A stretch of DNA of 9,121 nt from an uncultured Bacilli bacterium (GCA_947589725.1 CANQCQ010000033.1:1-9121); one strand, 5' to 3'. Positions 1-6,536 are shown, numbered from the stretch's first letter. Numbers and translations are program-made. The notes: generated from the letters alone by a model not told the origin.

Positions 1-842
1 AGTTACTTGGGAGTTTAGAAGAAGCTCTTTCATATGGAGCAAATACTTTTATGTTTTATACTGGAGCTCCACAAAATACTACTAGAAGTAAAATAGATAA
101 AGAACTTTCAATAAATGCACAAAAGCTTATTAAAGATAGAGGAATGAATATTCAAAAAATAGTTGTTCATGCTCCTTATATTATTAATTTAGCAAATCCT
201 ACAGAAGATAAATTTAATTTTTCTGTTAGATTTTTACAAGAAGAGATTAAAAGATGTATGCAACTTGGTATTAAATACTTAATACTTCATCCTGGAAGTC
301 ATGTTGGATTTGGAATAGATGCAGGATTAAATAGTATTGTGAAAGGATTAAATACTATTTTTGAAAATACAAAAAGTGATGTTGTAATATTACTTGAGAC
401 AATGGCTGGTAAAGGTAGTGAATTAGGTTCTAATTTAGAACAATTAGAATATATAATTAAAAATTGTAATTATCCTAATAACTTAGGTGTTTGTCTAGAT
501 ACTTGTCATTTGTTTGATTCTTCTGTTGATTTGTGTGAATTTGATAAATACTTAGACTTATTTGATAAAAAAATTGGAATTAATAAAATTCAATGTATAC
601 ATATAAATGATAGTAAAAATCCAATTGGTTCTCACAAAGATAGACATGAAAATATAGGATTTGGAAATATTGGTTTTGATACACTTCTTAATATTATTTA
701 TAATAAGAGATTAGAAGATATTCCTAAGATATTAGAAACTCCTTATATTGATAAAATATATGCTCCTTATAAATATGAAATTAAGATGATTAAAGATAAG
801 AAATTTGATAAAGATTTAATTAGCAAAATAAAACAAGGTTAA
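1..842 (+). CDS. nfo: Endonuclease IV (AP endonuclease), 5' end cut off by the window
   Basis: Zinc-dependent TIM-barrel apurinic/apyrimidinic endonuclease of base excision repair, which cuts 5' of abasic sites and trims blocked 3' ends in the cytoplasm. The frame is open from position 3 and opens with LLGSLEEALSYGANTF, running straight into FYTGAPQNT, a hallmark of the family, so the ATG at 51 is internal and about 13 N-terminal residues lie outside the window. Counting from that internal Met, all nine expected metal ligands can be placed: H40, H80 (LHPGSH), E116 (LLETMAGKGSELG), D150 and H153 (CLDTCH), H184 (HINDSK), D197 and H199 (KDRHENIG) and E229 (ILETP). Their spacing follows E. coli Nfo, with three residues lost between the fifth and sixth. 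The protein therefore looks active. Its TAA stop overlaps the end of the convergent minus-strand gene by 4 bp and sits inside a hairpin. The promoter is outside the window. Confidence 0.96.
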   Translation, partial: LLGSLEEALSYGANTFMFYTGAPQNTTRSKIDKELSINAQKLIKDRGMNIQKIVVHAPYIINLANPTEDKFNFSVRFLQEEIKRCMQLGIKYLILHPGSHVGFGIDAGLNSIVKGLNTIFENTKSDVVILLETMAGKGSELGSNLEQLEYIIKNCNYPNNLGVCLDTCHLFDSSVDLCEFDKYLDLFDKKIGINKIQCIHINDSKNPIGSHKDRHENIGFGNIGFDTLLNIIYNKRLEDIPKILETPYIDKIYAPYKYEIKMIKDKKFDKDLISKIKQG

Positions 843-867
843 ATAATATTTTTAGCCTTGTTTTCTT
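830..867. terminator. Bidirectional intrinsic terminator between nfo and the convergent small gene
   Basis: AAAACAAGG (830-838) pairs with CCTTGTTTT (856-864). The stem extends inward through 839-843/851-855, one pair being a G-T wobble, to give about 14 pairs around a 7-base loop. On the plus strand the 3' arm runs into TTTTCTTT; on the minus strand it runs into TTTTATTTT, so both directions have a U-rich tail. Both stop codons lie within the hairpin: nfo at 840-842 and the minus gene at 839-841. It probably ends transcription from both sides. Confidence 0.8.
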
Positions 868-1090
868 TATAAATATCATGAATAATTTTATATAAGTCTT
901 CTCTTACTAATGGTTTTAATTTTTGAATTGTTTTTTCATTCTCTAACAAGTCTTTATAATTATCCATTATAAAATTATATATAAGTTGAATTTCATCTTT
1001 ATTTACTTCTATATTATTTGCTTTTGCATATTCTTTTATATGTTCTGGACATAAAAAATGAATATATTTTAAAACCTTATCTTTATACAC
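839..1090 (-). CDS. Small protein resembling YqfT/DUF2624 family, GTG start
   Basis: An 83-residue, lysine-rich, mostly helical soluble protein with no signal peptide, membrane segment or known catalytic motif. Function unknown. The stretch CPEHIKEYAKANNIEVNKDEIQLIYNF resembles, from memory, the pattern 'TpeeLlkyakqy.i.lt.eqa..i' of DUF2624 (Bacillus YqfT). As I recall, YqfT lies next to the nfo gene yqfS, which strengthens the guess, but here the gene is on the opposite strand and converges on nfo. I chose the GTG at 1090-1088 because GAGGTGAT (1102-1095) just upstream is an excellent Shine-Dalgarno sequence. A GTG three codons earlier (1099-1097) would lie inside that site. Only one Cys is present, so it is not a zinc ribbon. 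It diverges from the PBP gene with about 75 bp between starts. That it is a real gene is likely; the family assignment is tentative. Confidence 0.72.
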   Translation of the reverse strand: MYKDKVLKYIHFLCPEHIKEYAKANNIEVNKDEIQLIYNFIMDNYKDLLENEKTIQKLKPLVREDLYKIIHDIYKENKAKNII

Positions 1091-1094
1091 TGTT

Positions 1095-1102
1095 ATCACC
1101 TC
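1095..1102 (-). promoter_or_regulatory. Ribosome binding site that decides the GTG start of the small gene
   Basis: Read on the minus strand this is GAGGTGAT, a long match to the anti-Shine-Dalgarno sequence. It is followed by AACA and then GTG at 1090. The competing GTG at 1099 lies inside the site and has only weak complementarity upstream, so the downstream GTG is favoured. Confidence 0.65.
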
Positions 1103-1165
1103 TAATTAAATTTATGAAATAGTTTTAAAAATATGTGATAAACTAATAAAGGAGGTTGAAAAACC

Positions 1166-3226
1166 ATGCGTAAAAAGAAAAAAGTTATATCTAAAAGAAA
1201 AGGTATTAATTATGATTACGTAGTACAAAATAGATTTTTAGTTTTTAAAGTAGTAGTTCTATTTTTATTTATTATATTAGGTGTAAAACTTATAAATGTC
1301 ATGGTTAAAGATCATGATTTATATACTGATAAGATTGATGTATTAACTTATAAAGTTGTTGAAGGTGAGAGTACTCCTAGAGGTAGAATTCTTGATAGAA
1401 ATTATAATGTAATAGTTGATAATATTGCGGTTAAGACAATTACTTTTAAAAAAATTAAGGGTCTTAGTACTAAGAGGATGCTTGAGTTAGCAAGTACTGT
1501 TGTTGATCATGTTTTTATTGATACTTCTCATACTACTAGTAGAGCTAAGAAAGAATATTATGTTGCGAAAAATAGTGAGGAATGTAAAAAGTTAATTACT
1601 AAAAAAGAGTATGATAAATTAGATCAAAAGAAGTTATCTAGTACTGATATTTATGAATTAAAAATTAGTAGAGTTAATGATGAGATGTTAAGTAAGTTAG
1701 ATGATAAACAGATACAAGAAGCTGAATTATATAATTTAATGAATAATGGTTATAATTATTCAACTAAAACTATAAAGAGTAATGTTAGTGATGAAGAATA
1801 TGCTTATATTAGTGAAAATAATGCTAATTTAGAAGGTTTTAATACAAGTATTAATTGGGAGAGAACTTATCCTTATGGTGATACTCTTAAATCAATTCTT
1901 GGTACGGTGTCAAGTTCTAAACAAGGAATTCCAGCTGAGGAGAAAGAGTATTATTTAAGTATGGGATATTCTTTAAATGATCGTGTTGGATTAAGTTATC
2001 TTGAAAAGGAATATGAAAGTTATCTTCGTGGAGAAAAATCAACTTATGAAGTTGTTAGTTCTACTGAGACAAAATTATTAAAAGAAGGTAGAAGAGGTAA
2101 TGATATTGTTTTAAGTATCGATATTAATCTACAACAACAAGTAGAGTCTATTATTGCAGAACAATTAAAGAGAGCTAAGACTGAAGCTAATACAGAGTAT
2201 TATGATCATTCTAGTGTAATATTACAAGATCCAAATACTGGAGAAATTTTAGTAATGGCATCTAAAAAACTCGTAAATGGAGAAATAGTTGATAATGTTC
2301 GTAGTATTTTAACTTCTCCTATTACTCCCGGAAGTGTTGTAAAAGGTGCTTCTATGTTAGTTGGATATAATACTGGAGCTGTTCATTTTGGAGAATATAT
2401 ATTGGATGAATGTATTAAAGTTGCAGGAGTTGCTCAAAAATGTTCTTCTAGAACTTTAGGTAGAATAGATGATATTACGGCTTTAGCTAAATCTAGTAAT
2501 GTTTATCAATTTAAAATTGCTATTCGTGTAAATGGACAAGAATATTTTAAAGATATGAAGATGAATTTTAATCAATCTGCTTTTGATACTTATAGAAATA
2601 TGTATCATTCCTTTGGTCTTGGAGTTAAAACTGGTATTGATTTGCCAGTTGAAAGTAATGGTTATGGTGCGAAAGAAGATAAAGCTGCTGGTAATTTATT
2701 GGATTATGTAATGGGTCAATATGAAACATATACTCCATTGCAATTATCTCAATATATATCAACGATTGCTAATGGTGGTAGTAGAATGCAAACTCACCTT
2801 CTAAAAGAAGTACATAAGTCAACTGATTCTGCACAGTTAGGAGAGATTATTTACTCATACAAAAGTAATATTTTAAATAAAATTGATACTAAAGAAGAAT
2901 ATATGAATAGAGTAAAAGAAGGATTTTATGCAGTAGTTCATAGAAGTGATGGTTATGGTAGAGGATATGTTGATGATAAGCTAAATGCAGCTGGAAAAAC
3001 TGGTACATCACAAAGCTTTATTGATACCGATTCAAATGGTGTAATTGATACGGAAACTATTACATCATCATTCGTAGGATATGCTCCTGCAGATAATCCA
3101 AAAGTAAGTATAGTTGTAACTTCACCAAACTCATCACATCCTAATTCTGCTTATGACTATGCATCTTTAGTAACACTTAGAATAACAAAAGAAGTAATGA
3201 ATAAATACTATGATATGTATTATTAA
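1166..3226 (+). CDS. Class B penicillin-binding protein, PbpA/PBP3-like D,D-transpeptidase
   Basis: Membrane-anchored transpeptidase that cross-links peptidoglycan, normally working with a SEDS glycosyltransferase. A basic N-terminus (RKKKKVISKRK) precedes one membrane helix at about residues 23-47. The dimerisation (pedestal) domain begins at STPRGRILDRN (69-79), and the transpeptidase domain starts near 310. All three active-site motifs are intact: S390-V-V-K393 in PGSVVKG, S443-S-N445, and K611-T-G613 in KTGTS. Length is 686 residues, with no PASTA repeats and no glycosyltransferase domain, closest in size to staphylococcal PBP3 and Bacillus PbpA/PbpH. An elongation or sidewall role is therefore likelier than FtsI, but the symbol is left open. 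The ATG follows AAAGGAGG (1148-1155) by 10 bases. Two cysteines (C416, C426) sit in the extracytoplasmic domain. Codon choice drifts towards A-ending codons in the last 80 residues. No convincing terminator follows the TAA stop, so read-through into rpmG is possible. Confidence 0.95.
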   Translation: MRKKKKVISKRKGINYDYVVQNRFLVFKVVVLFLFIILGVKLINVMVKDHDLYTDKIDVLTYKVVEGESTPRGRILDRNYNVIVDNIAVKTITFKKIKGLSTKRMLELASTVVDHVFIDTSHTTSRAKKEYYVAKNSEECKKLITKKEYDKLDQKKLSSTDIYELKISRVNDEMLSKLDDKQIQEAELYNLMNNGYNYSTKTIKSNVSDEEYAYISENNANLEGFNTSINWERTYPYGDTLKSILGTVSSSKQGIPAEEKEYYLSMGYSLNDRVGLSYLEKEYESYLRGEKSTYEVVSSTETKLLKEGRRGNDIVLSIDINLQQQVESIIAEQLKRAKTEANTEYYDHSSVILQDPNTGEILVMASKKLVNGEIVDNVRSILTSPITPGSVVKGASMLVGYNTGAVHFGEYILDECIKVAGVAQKCSSRTLGRIDDITALAKSSNVYQFKIAIRVNGQEYFKDMKMNFNQSAFDTYRNMYHSFGLGVKTGIDLPVESNGYGAKEDKAAGNLLDYVMGQYETYTPLQLSQYISTIANGGSRMQTHLLKEVHKSTDSAQLGEIIYSYKSNILNKIDTKEEYMNRVKEGFYAVVHRSDGYGRGYVDDKLNAAGKTGTSQSFIDTDSNGVIDTETITSSFVGYAPADNPKVSIVVTSPNSSHPNSAYDYASLVTLRITKEVMNKYYDMYY

Positions 3227-3271
3227 TTATTTAATTAAGCATATAATAAATTGTAAAAACTTAAATAGTTC

Positions 3272-3300
3272 TTGATATTTTTAGATAAATTTGCTAAAAT
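3272..3300 (+). promoter_or_regulatory. Distal promoter for rpmG (extended -10)
   Basis: TTGATA (3272-3277) and TAAAAT (3295-3300) are separated by exactly 17 bases, and TGC directly precedes the -10 hexamer, giving an extended -10. This is the best sigma-A-type promoter in the window. Transcription would start near 3307, leaving a leader of about 80 bases before rpmG that contains the hairpin at 3314-3337. Confidence 0.6.
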
Positions 3301-3313
3301 ATAGAAGTCATTT

Positions 3314-3342
3314 GTAAAAGAAGTAAAATTCTTTTGCGTTTT
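3314..3342 (+). promoter_or_regulatory. Leader hairpin between the two rpmG promoters, possible weak attenuator
   Basis: AAAAGAA (3316-3322) pairs with TTCTTTT (3329-3335) around the loop GTAAAA. The pairing extends outward through a U-G wobble (3315/3336) and a G-C pair (3314/3337). A run of only four T follows (3339-3342), so termination would be weak. It may be an attenuator, the end of PBP transcripts, or a leader-stabilising stem starting a few bases after the distal transcription start. The stem is nearly all A-T, and chance is possible in sequence this AT-rich. Confidence 0.3.
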
Positions 3343-3352
3343 AAAAATTATT

Positions 3353-3361
3353 TGATATAAT
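3353..3361 (+). promoter_or_regulatory. Proximal extended -10 promoter for rpmG
   Basis: The nonamer TGATATAAT is a perfect extended -10 (TGn plus TATAAT). The best -35 is only TTGCGT (3334-3339) at 16 bases, but an extended -10 can work without one. The start would fall near 3368, giving a leader of about 20 bases that keeps the AAGGGAGG ribosome binding site at 3374-3381. Confidence 0.55.
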
Positions 3362-3389
3362 ACCAATAGATGTAAGGGAGGCATAAAAA

Positions 3390-3554
3390 ATGGCTAAAGT
3401 GGGAAATAGACAAATGAAAACTCTAGTTTGTAGTGAATGTAAAGAAGAAAACTACAGAGATGAAAGAAATGTAAGAAATACTACAGAACGTCTTGAATTA
3501 AATAGATATTGTCCTAGATGTAGAAAACATACAGTACATAAGGAGAAAAAGTAA
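3390..3554 (+). CDS. rpmG: 50S ribosomal protein L33, zinc-ribbon (C+) type
   Basis: A 54-residue small, basic component of the large ribosomal subunit near the E site. The core from M9 (MKTLVCSEC) to VHKEKK matches bacterial L33 along its whole length. Four cysteines in two CxxC pairs (C14/C17 and C41/C44, the latter in YCPRC) mark the zinc-binding form, unlike the zinc-free paralogue some Firmicutes switch to under zinc limitation. I see no Zur-box-like palindrome upstream. The ATG at 3390 is chosen because AAGGGAGG (3374-3381) stands 8 bases before it. Starting at M9 would remove the eight extra N-terminal residues but leaves no ribosome binding site at a sensible distance. The gene follows the PBP, an adjacency I recall from staphylococci, and precedes efp by 42 bp with a terminator-like hairpin between. 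Two promoters upstream suit a highly expressed gene. Confidence 0.93.
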   Translation: MAKVGNRQMKTLVCSECKEENYRDERNVRNTTERLELNRYCPRCRKHTVHKEKK

Positions 3555-3579
3555 AATAAGCTAATCACTTATTTTTTTT
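3553..3579 (+). terminator. Low-GC intrinsic terminator after rpmG
   Basis: AAAATAAG (3553-3560) pairs with CTTATTTT (3568-3575) around the 7-base loop CTAATCA, and a run of eight T spans 3572-3579. The stem has a single G-C pair, so termination may be leaky. It begins within the TAA stop of rpmG. Since efp starts only 18 bases after the T run with no visible promoter, partial read-through seems needed. Confidence 0.55.
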
Positions 3580-3596
3580 GAAAAGGAGTGTAATAA

Positions 3597-4154
3597 ATGA
3601 TCAGTACTAATGATTTAAAAAATGGAATTACAATTGAGTATGAAGGAGCAATTTATGTTGTTTTAGAAACTCAACATGTTAAACCTGGAAAAGGTGCTGC
3701 TATTGTAAAAGCTAAACTTAAAAACTTAAGAACTGGAGCAATCTTTGAACAAACATTTAATGCGGGAGTAAAGGTTGCTACTGCAAGAATTGAAAAACAA
3801 TTAATGCAATATTTATATAATATGAATGATATATATTATTTCATGAATATGGATAGTTATGAACAATTAGAATTACAATCATCACAAATTGGTGATCAAG
3901 TTAAGTTCTTAAAGGAAAACTTAGAAGTATATATAACATCATTTGAAGGAGAAGTATTAGGTTTAGATTTACCAGATAAAGTAGAACTTGTAATTACACA
4001 TACAGAGCCAGCTGTTAAAGGAAATACAACTAATAATGCATTAAAAGATGCAGAATGTGAAACTGGTTTAAATGTTCGTGTACCTTTATTTATTGAAGAA
4101 GGAGAAAAAATTATAGTTTCTACATCAGATGGAAAATATGTATCAAGAGCATAA
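3597..4154 (+). CDS. efp: Translation elongation factor P
   Basis: EF-P binds stalled ribosomes between the P and E sites and speeds peptide bond formation at consecutive prolines. The 185-residue length and three beta-barrel domains are standard: a KOW-like N-terminal domain (about 1-64), a central OB domain (65-127) and a C-terminal OB domain (128-185) ending in DGKYVSRA. The exposed loop VKPGKGAA places K32 at the position modified in many bacteria. The surroundings are the P30-G-K-G33 type seen in Bacillus, where the lysine carries 5-aminopentanol. The proline-following loop of the YmfI-dependent type would fit a Firmicute, but that modification is inference. The ATG follows AAAAGGAG (3581-3588) by 8 bases. 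No separate promoter is evident in the 42 bp from rpmG. A strong hairpin overlaps its stop codon. Codons favour A endings, as expected for a highly expressed gene here. Confidence 0.97.
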   Translation: MISTNDLKNGITIEYEGAIYVVLETQHVKPGKGAAIVKAKLKNLRTGAIFEQTFNAGVKVATARIEKQLMQYLYNMNDIYYFMNMDSYEQLELQSSQIGDQVKFLKENLEVYITSFEGEVLGLDLPDKVELVITHTEPAVKGNTTNNALKDAECETGLNVRVPLFIEEGEKIIVSTSDGKYVSRA

Positions 4155-4171
4155 AGATATGCTCTTTTTTT
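4145..4171 (+). terminator. Intrinsic terminator of efp
   Basis: AAGAGCATA (4145-4153) pairs with TATGCTCTT (4158-4166) around the tetraloop AAGA, and T runs from 4165 to 4171 followed by CTTTCTT. This is a 9-pair stem with a good U-tract. The TAA stop of efp (4152-4154) lies at the top of the 5' arm, so the last codons of the gene form the stem. Confidence 0.88.
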
Positions 4172-4195
4172 CTTTCTTATTAAATTTGTTTGTAG

Positions 4196-4201
4196 TATAA
4201 T
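4196..4201 (+). promoter_or_regulatory. Probable -10 box of the ftsK promoter
   Basis: A perfect TATAAT lies about 25 bases after the efp terminator. The best -35 candidate, TTCTTA at 4174-4179 (16-base spacing), is poor. The start would be near 4208, which puts the in-frame TTG at 4206 at or before the transcript start and so supports translation from the ATG at 4239. Confidence 0.45.
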
Positions 4202-4226
4202 AATCTTGAGAAAGTTAATAGGAGAA

Positions 4227-4231
4227 TGGAG
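4227..4231 (+). promoter_or_regulatory. Ribosome binding site deciding the ftsK start
   Basis: TGGAG stands 7 bases before the ATG at 4239; a stronger-looking AGGAG (4220-4224) is 14 bases away, which is too far to be ideal. Both lie downstream of the alternative TTG codon at 4206, and both are suitably placed only for the ATG. Confidence 0.5.
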
Positions 4232-4238
4232 TATCAAT

Positions 4239-6515
4239 ATGGCAAAAAGAAAGAAAAAGAAACAAGAAAAAAAAGATTTTCAATTAGATGCTCAAATATA
4301 TGGAGTAATATTAATGCTTGCTTCTATTTTAGGACTTGGTAAATATGGTCCAGTTGGTAGAGCAATTACTTCATTTAGTTTGTTTTTAGTTGGTTCACTT
4401 TATATACCACTACTTGTAGTATTTTTAATTGTTGGTGGATATTTATTATTTAAAAGAGAATGGCCAGATTTTTTCTCTCAAAAATTAGTAGGAATTTATT
4501 TGTTTACTGCTGGTCTTTTAATATTGATGCATGAACAATTTGTTATAGTTAATCATTCAAATATAATGGCAACACTTCAAGATACTATTAATCAATTGAT
4601 GCTAGCAATGCATGAAATTATGGAATCTGGGACTTTAAATGATTGGTTAGGAGTTGGCGGTGGAGTAATTGGTGGAGGATTTTCTGCTGTTTTTGCTAAG
4701 CTATTTTCAATTACTGGAATGCAGATTGTTTCATGGGTATTTATGGTAGTAGGTGTATGCTTATTTACAAGTTTTTCAATTGTAGACTTTATAAAAGATC
4801 ATGTTAATGTCATAAAAGAAAAAAATAAAGGAAAACAAGAACCTACAGAAGATATTGTTAAACAACCATTTGATGATAAGAAGCCAATTATTCATAATAG
4901 TAATGATCAAGTAAAAATTACAACCATCGAAGATTTGAAGAAAAAACCAGTTGAAGATAATAATACTTCTTTAGATACTACTGTTGATACTGTTTCTAAA
5001 AATCAGGTTAATTCTTCTTATAAACTTCCTTCATTGGATTTATTGAATAAACCTAAGAAAATAGATAATTCTAGTGATAATGCTCAAGTTTCTGATAATA
5101 TTCAAGCTCTTGAACAAGTATTAAAAGATTTTGGTATTGTAGCTAAAGTTGTAGAAGTTCACATTGGTCCTTCTGTTTCTCAATATGAGTTAGAGGTTGC
5201 TAGTGGAACCAGAGTAAATAAGATTACTTCAATAAATCGTGAGATAGCTTTGTCTTTAGCCAAAAAAGATGTAAGAATTGAAGCCCCCATCCCTGGAAAA
5301 AAGACTGTTGGTATTGAATTTGCAAATGAAAAATCTAATCCAGTTTCCTTTTATGAAATTATGGCTAGTAGTGAAATTCAAAATTCTTCTAACAAATTAC
5401 TTGTTCCTTTAGGAAAGACGATAATGGGTGAGATTCAAACATGTCCAATTAATAAAATGCCACATTTACTTATCGCTGGTACTACTGGTTCTGGTAAATC
5501 AGTTTGTGTAAATGGAATAATTTGTTCAATTTTAATGCGTGCTCGACCTGATGAAGTTAAACTTATTCTAGTTGATCCAAAAGTTGTAGAATTATCTGTA
5601 TATAATGGTATTCCTCATTTAATGTGTCCTGTTGTTACAGATCCTAAACAAGCTTCAATAGCGTTACAACGTAGTGTTGCGGAAATGGAAAAAAGATATC
5701 AAATGTTTAGTAATACTACAACAAAAAATATTGAAGGTTATAATGAATATGTTGAAAAATATAATAGAGGTAAAAACGATAGTGAAAAGCTAGATAAAAT
5801 GCCTTATTTAGTAATTATAATTGATGAGTTGTCTGATCTTATGATGGTAGCAGCTAAGGAAGTTGAAGACTCAATTCTTCGTATTACTCAGAAAGCTCGT
5901 GCCGCTGGTATTCATTTAGTAGCCGCAACACAAAGACCATCAACTGAAGTTATTACTGGTTTAATAAAAGCAAATATTCCATCTCGTATTTCCTTTGCGG
6001 TTGGTTCGGGAATAGACTCTCGTACAATTTTAGACCAAGTTGGTGCTGAAAAGTTATTGGGTAAAGGTGATATGCTATATCTTCCAATAGGACAAAATAA
6101 TCCTACTCGTACTCAAGGCTCATTTATTACTGATGATGAAATTGGAAGATTAATTAAGTTTACTTCTGAACAACAAGAAGGTAACTTATTTAGTGAAGAA
6201 TTCTTAAACTTAGATGCTAAGGCAGAAAATAATGAGAAAAAAGATTTAGATGATGATGAGCAAGCAGTAGGAGATCCGGGAGAAGATTTATATGACCAAA
6301 TAGTAGAATTTGTCATTAGAAAACAACAAGCTTCAGTTTCTCTTATTCAAAGAAAATTTAAAATAGGATTTAATAAAGCTGCCAATATGATAGATTTACT
6401 CGAAGAAAATGGAATAATAGGTCCACCAACAGGAAATTCTAAACCTCGAGCAGTCTTAGTATCTTTTGCTGACAATTGCGATGAACAAGGAGAAAATCCA
6501 ACGGAAGAAGAATAA
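4239..6515 (+). CDS. ftsK: DNA translocase FtsK/SpoIIIE
   Basis: Membrane-anchored, hexameric, ATP-driven DNA pump that clears and segregates chromosome ends at the division septum. It has 758 residues from the ATG, close to Bacillus SpoIIIE. Four or five hydrophobic segments cover about residues 20-185, after a very basic start (AKRKKKKQEKK). A polar, low-complexity linker follows (about 190-285), then the alpha/beta motor. Walker A is GTTGSGKS (414-421), and Walker B ends in D529-E530 of YLVIIIDE, followed by LSDLMM. TQRPSTEVITG and IPSRISFAV are also family signatures. An acidic spacer (about 650-685) leads to the C-terminal winged-helix gamma domain (683-743), with IGFNKAANMIDLLEENGIIGP and SKPRAVLV, which in relatives reads DNA polarity sequences. 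Translation from the TTG at 4206 would add 11 residues but is unlikely given the TATAAT at 4196. The ymfF-ymfH-like pair follows, as I recall for Bacillus spoIIIE. Whether it acts in division or sporulation cannot be told here. Confidence 0.96.
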   Translation: MAKRKKKKQEKKDFQLDAQIYGVILMLASILGLGKYGPVGRAITSFSLFLVGSLYIPLLVVFLIVGGYLLFKREWPDFFSQKLVGIYLFTAGLLILMHEQFVIVNHSNIMATLQDTINQLMLAMHEIMESGTLNDWLGVGGGVIGGGFSAVFAKLFSITGMQIVSWVFMVVGVCLFTSFSIVDFIKDHVNVIKEKNKGKQEPTEDIVKQPFDDKKPIIHNSNDQVKITTIEDLKKKPVEDNNTSLDTTVDTVSKNQVNSSYKLPSLDLLNKPKKIDNSSDNAQVSDNIQALEQVLKDFGIVAKVVEVHIGPSVSQYELEVASGTRVNKITSINREIALSLAKKDVRIEAPIPGKKTVGIEFANEKSNPVSFYEIMASSEIQNSSNKLLVPLGKTIMGEIQTCPINKMPHLLIAGTTGSGKSVCVNGIICSILMRARPDEVKLILVDPKVVELSVYNGIPHLMCPVVTDPKQASIALQRSVAEMEKRYQMFSNTTTKNIEGYNEYVEKYNRGKNDSEKLDKMPYLVIIIDELSDLMMVAAKEVEDSILRITQKARAAGIHLVAATQRPSTEVITGLIKANIPSRISFAVGSGIDSRTILDQVGAEKLLGKGDMLYLPIGQNNPTRTQGSFITDDEIGRLIKFTSEQQEGNLFSEEFLNLDAKAENNEKKDLDDDEQAVGDPGEDLYDQIVEFVIRKQQASVSLIQRKFKIGFNKAANMIDLLEENGIIGPPTGNSKPRAVLVSFADNCDEQGENPTEEE

Positions 6516-6534
6516 CTTCTTCTTTTTTATTTTA
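6504..6534 (+). terminator. Intrinsic terminator of ftsK
   Basis: GAAGAAG (6504-6510) pairs with CTTCTTC (6516-6522) around the loop AATAA, followed by TTTTTTATTTTA. The loop contains the TAA stop codon (6513-6515), and the 5' arm encodes the final glutamates of FtsK. Seven pairs with a good U-tract make termination likely. Confidence 0.82.
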
Positions 6535-6536
6535 AG

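Noticed and set aside
1103..1165. Promoters in the divergent gap between the small gene and the PBP gene (for example ATGAAA-17-GATAAA at 1114-1142)
   Set aside because: The hexamers are poor, and the implied start near 1149 would cut into the AAAGGAGG site at 1148-1155. Nothing convincing was found for either direction, although promoters must lie here or nearby.
3227..3250. TTAATTA-type inverted repeat after the PBP stop as a terminator
   Set aside because: The pairing is entirely A-T with no stable stem and no T run; it looks like AT-rich filler.
3227..3389. Zur box, T-box or riboswitch upstream of rpmG
   Set aside because: I saw no Zur-like palindrome, T-box motif or recognisable aptamer; only promoter elements and one weak hairpin.
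3896..4237. Minus-strand open frame of 113 codons antisense to efp
   Set aside because: It lies over the highly conserved efp coding sequence and its terminator, has no recognisable family, and its low-complexity composition is what a reverse reading of A-rich codons gives.
4206..4238. TTG at 4206 as the ftsK start
   Set aside because: It falls at or before the transcription start implied by the TATAAT at 4196, has no upstream ribosome binding site, and the ATG at 4239 has GGAG at a good distance and a typical basic FtsK N-terminus.
6113..6316. Minus-strand open frame of 67 codons inside ftsK
   Set aside because: Serine-rich product (SSSSKSFFSLFS) that is the antisense of the acidic GAA/GAT spacer of FtsK; no ribosome binding site or homology seen.
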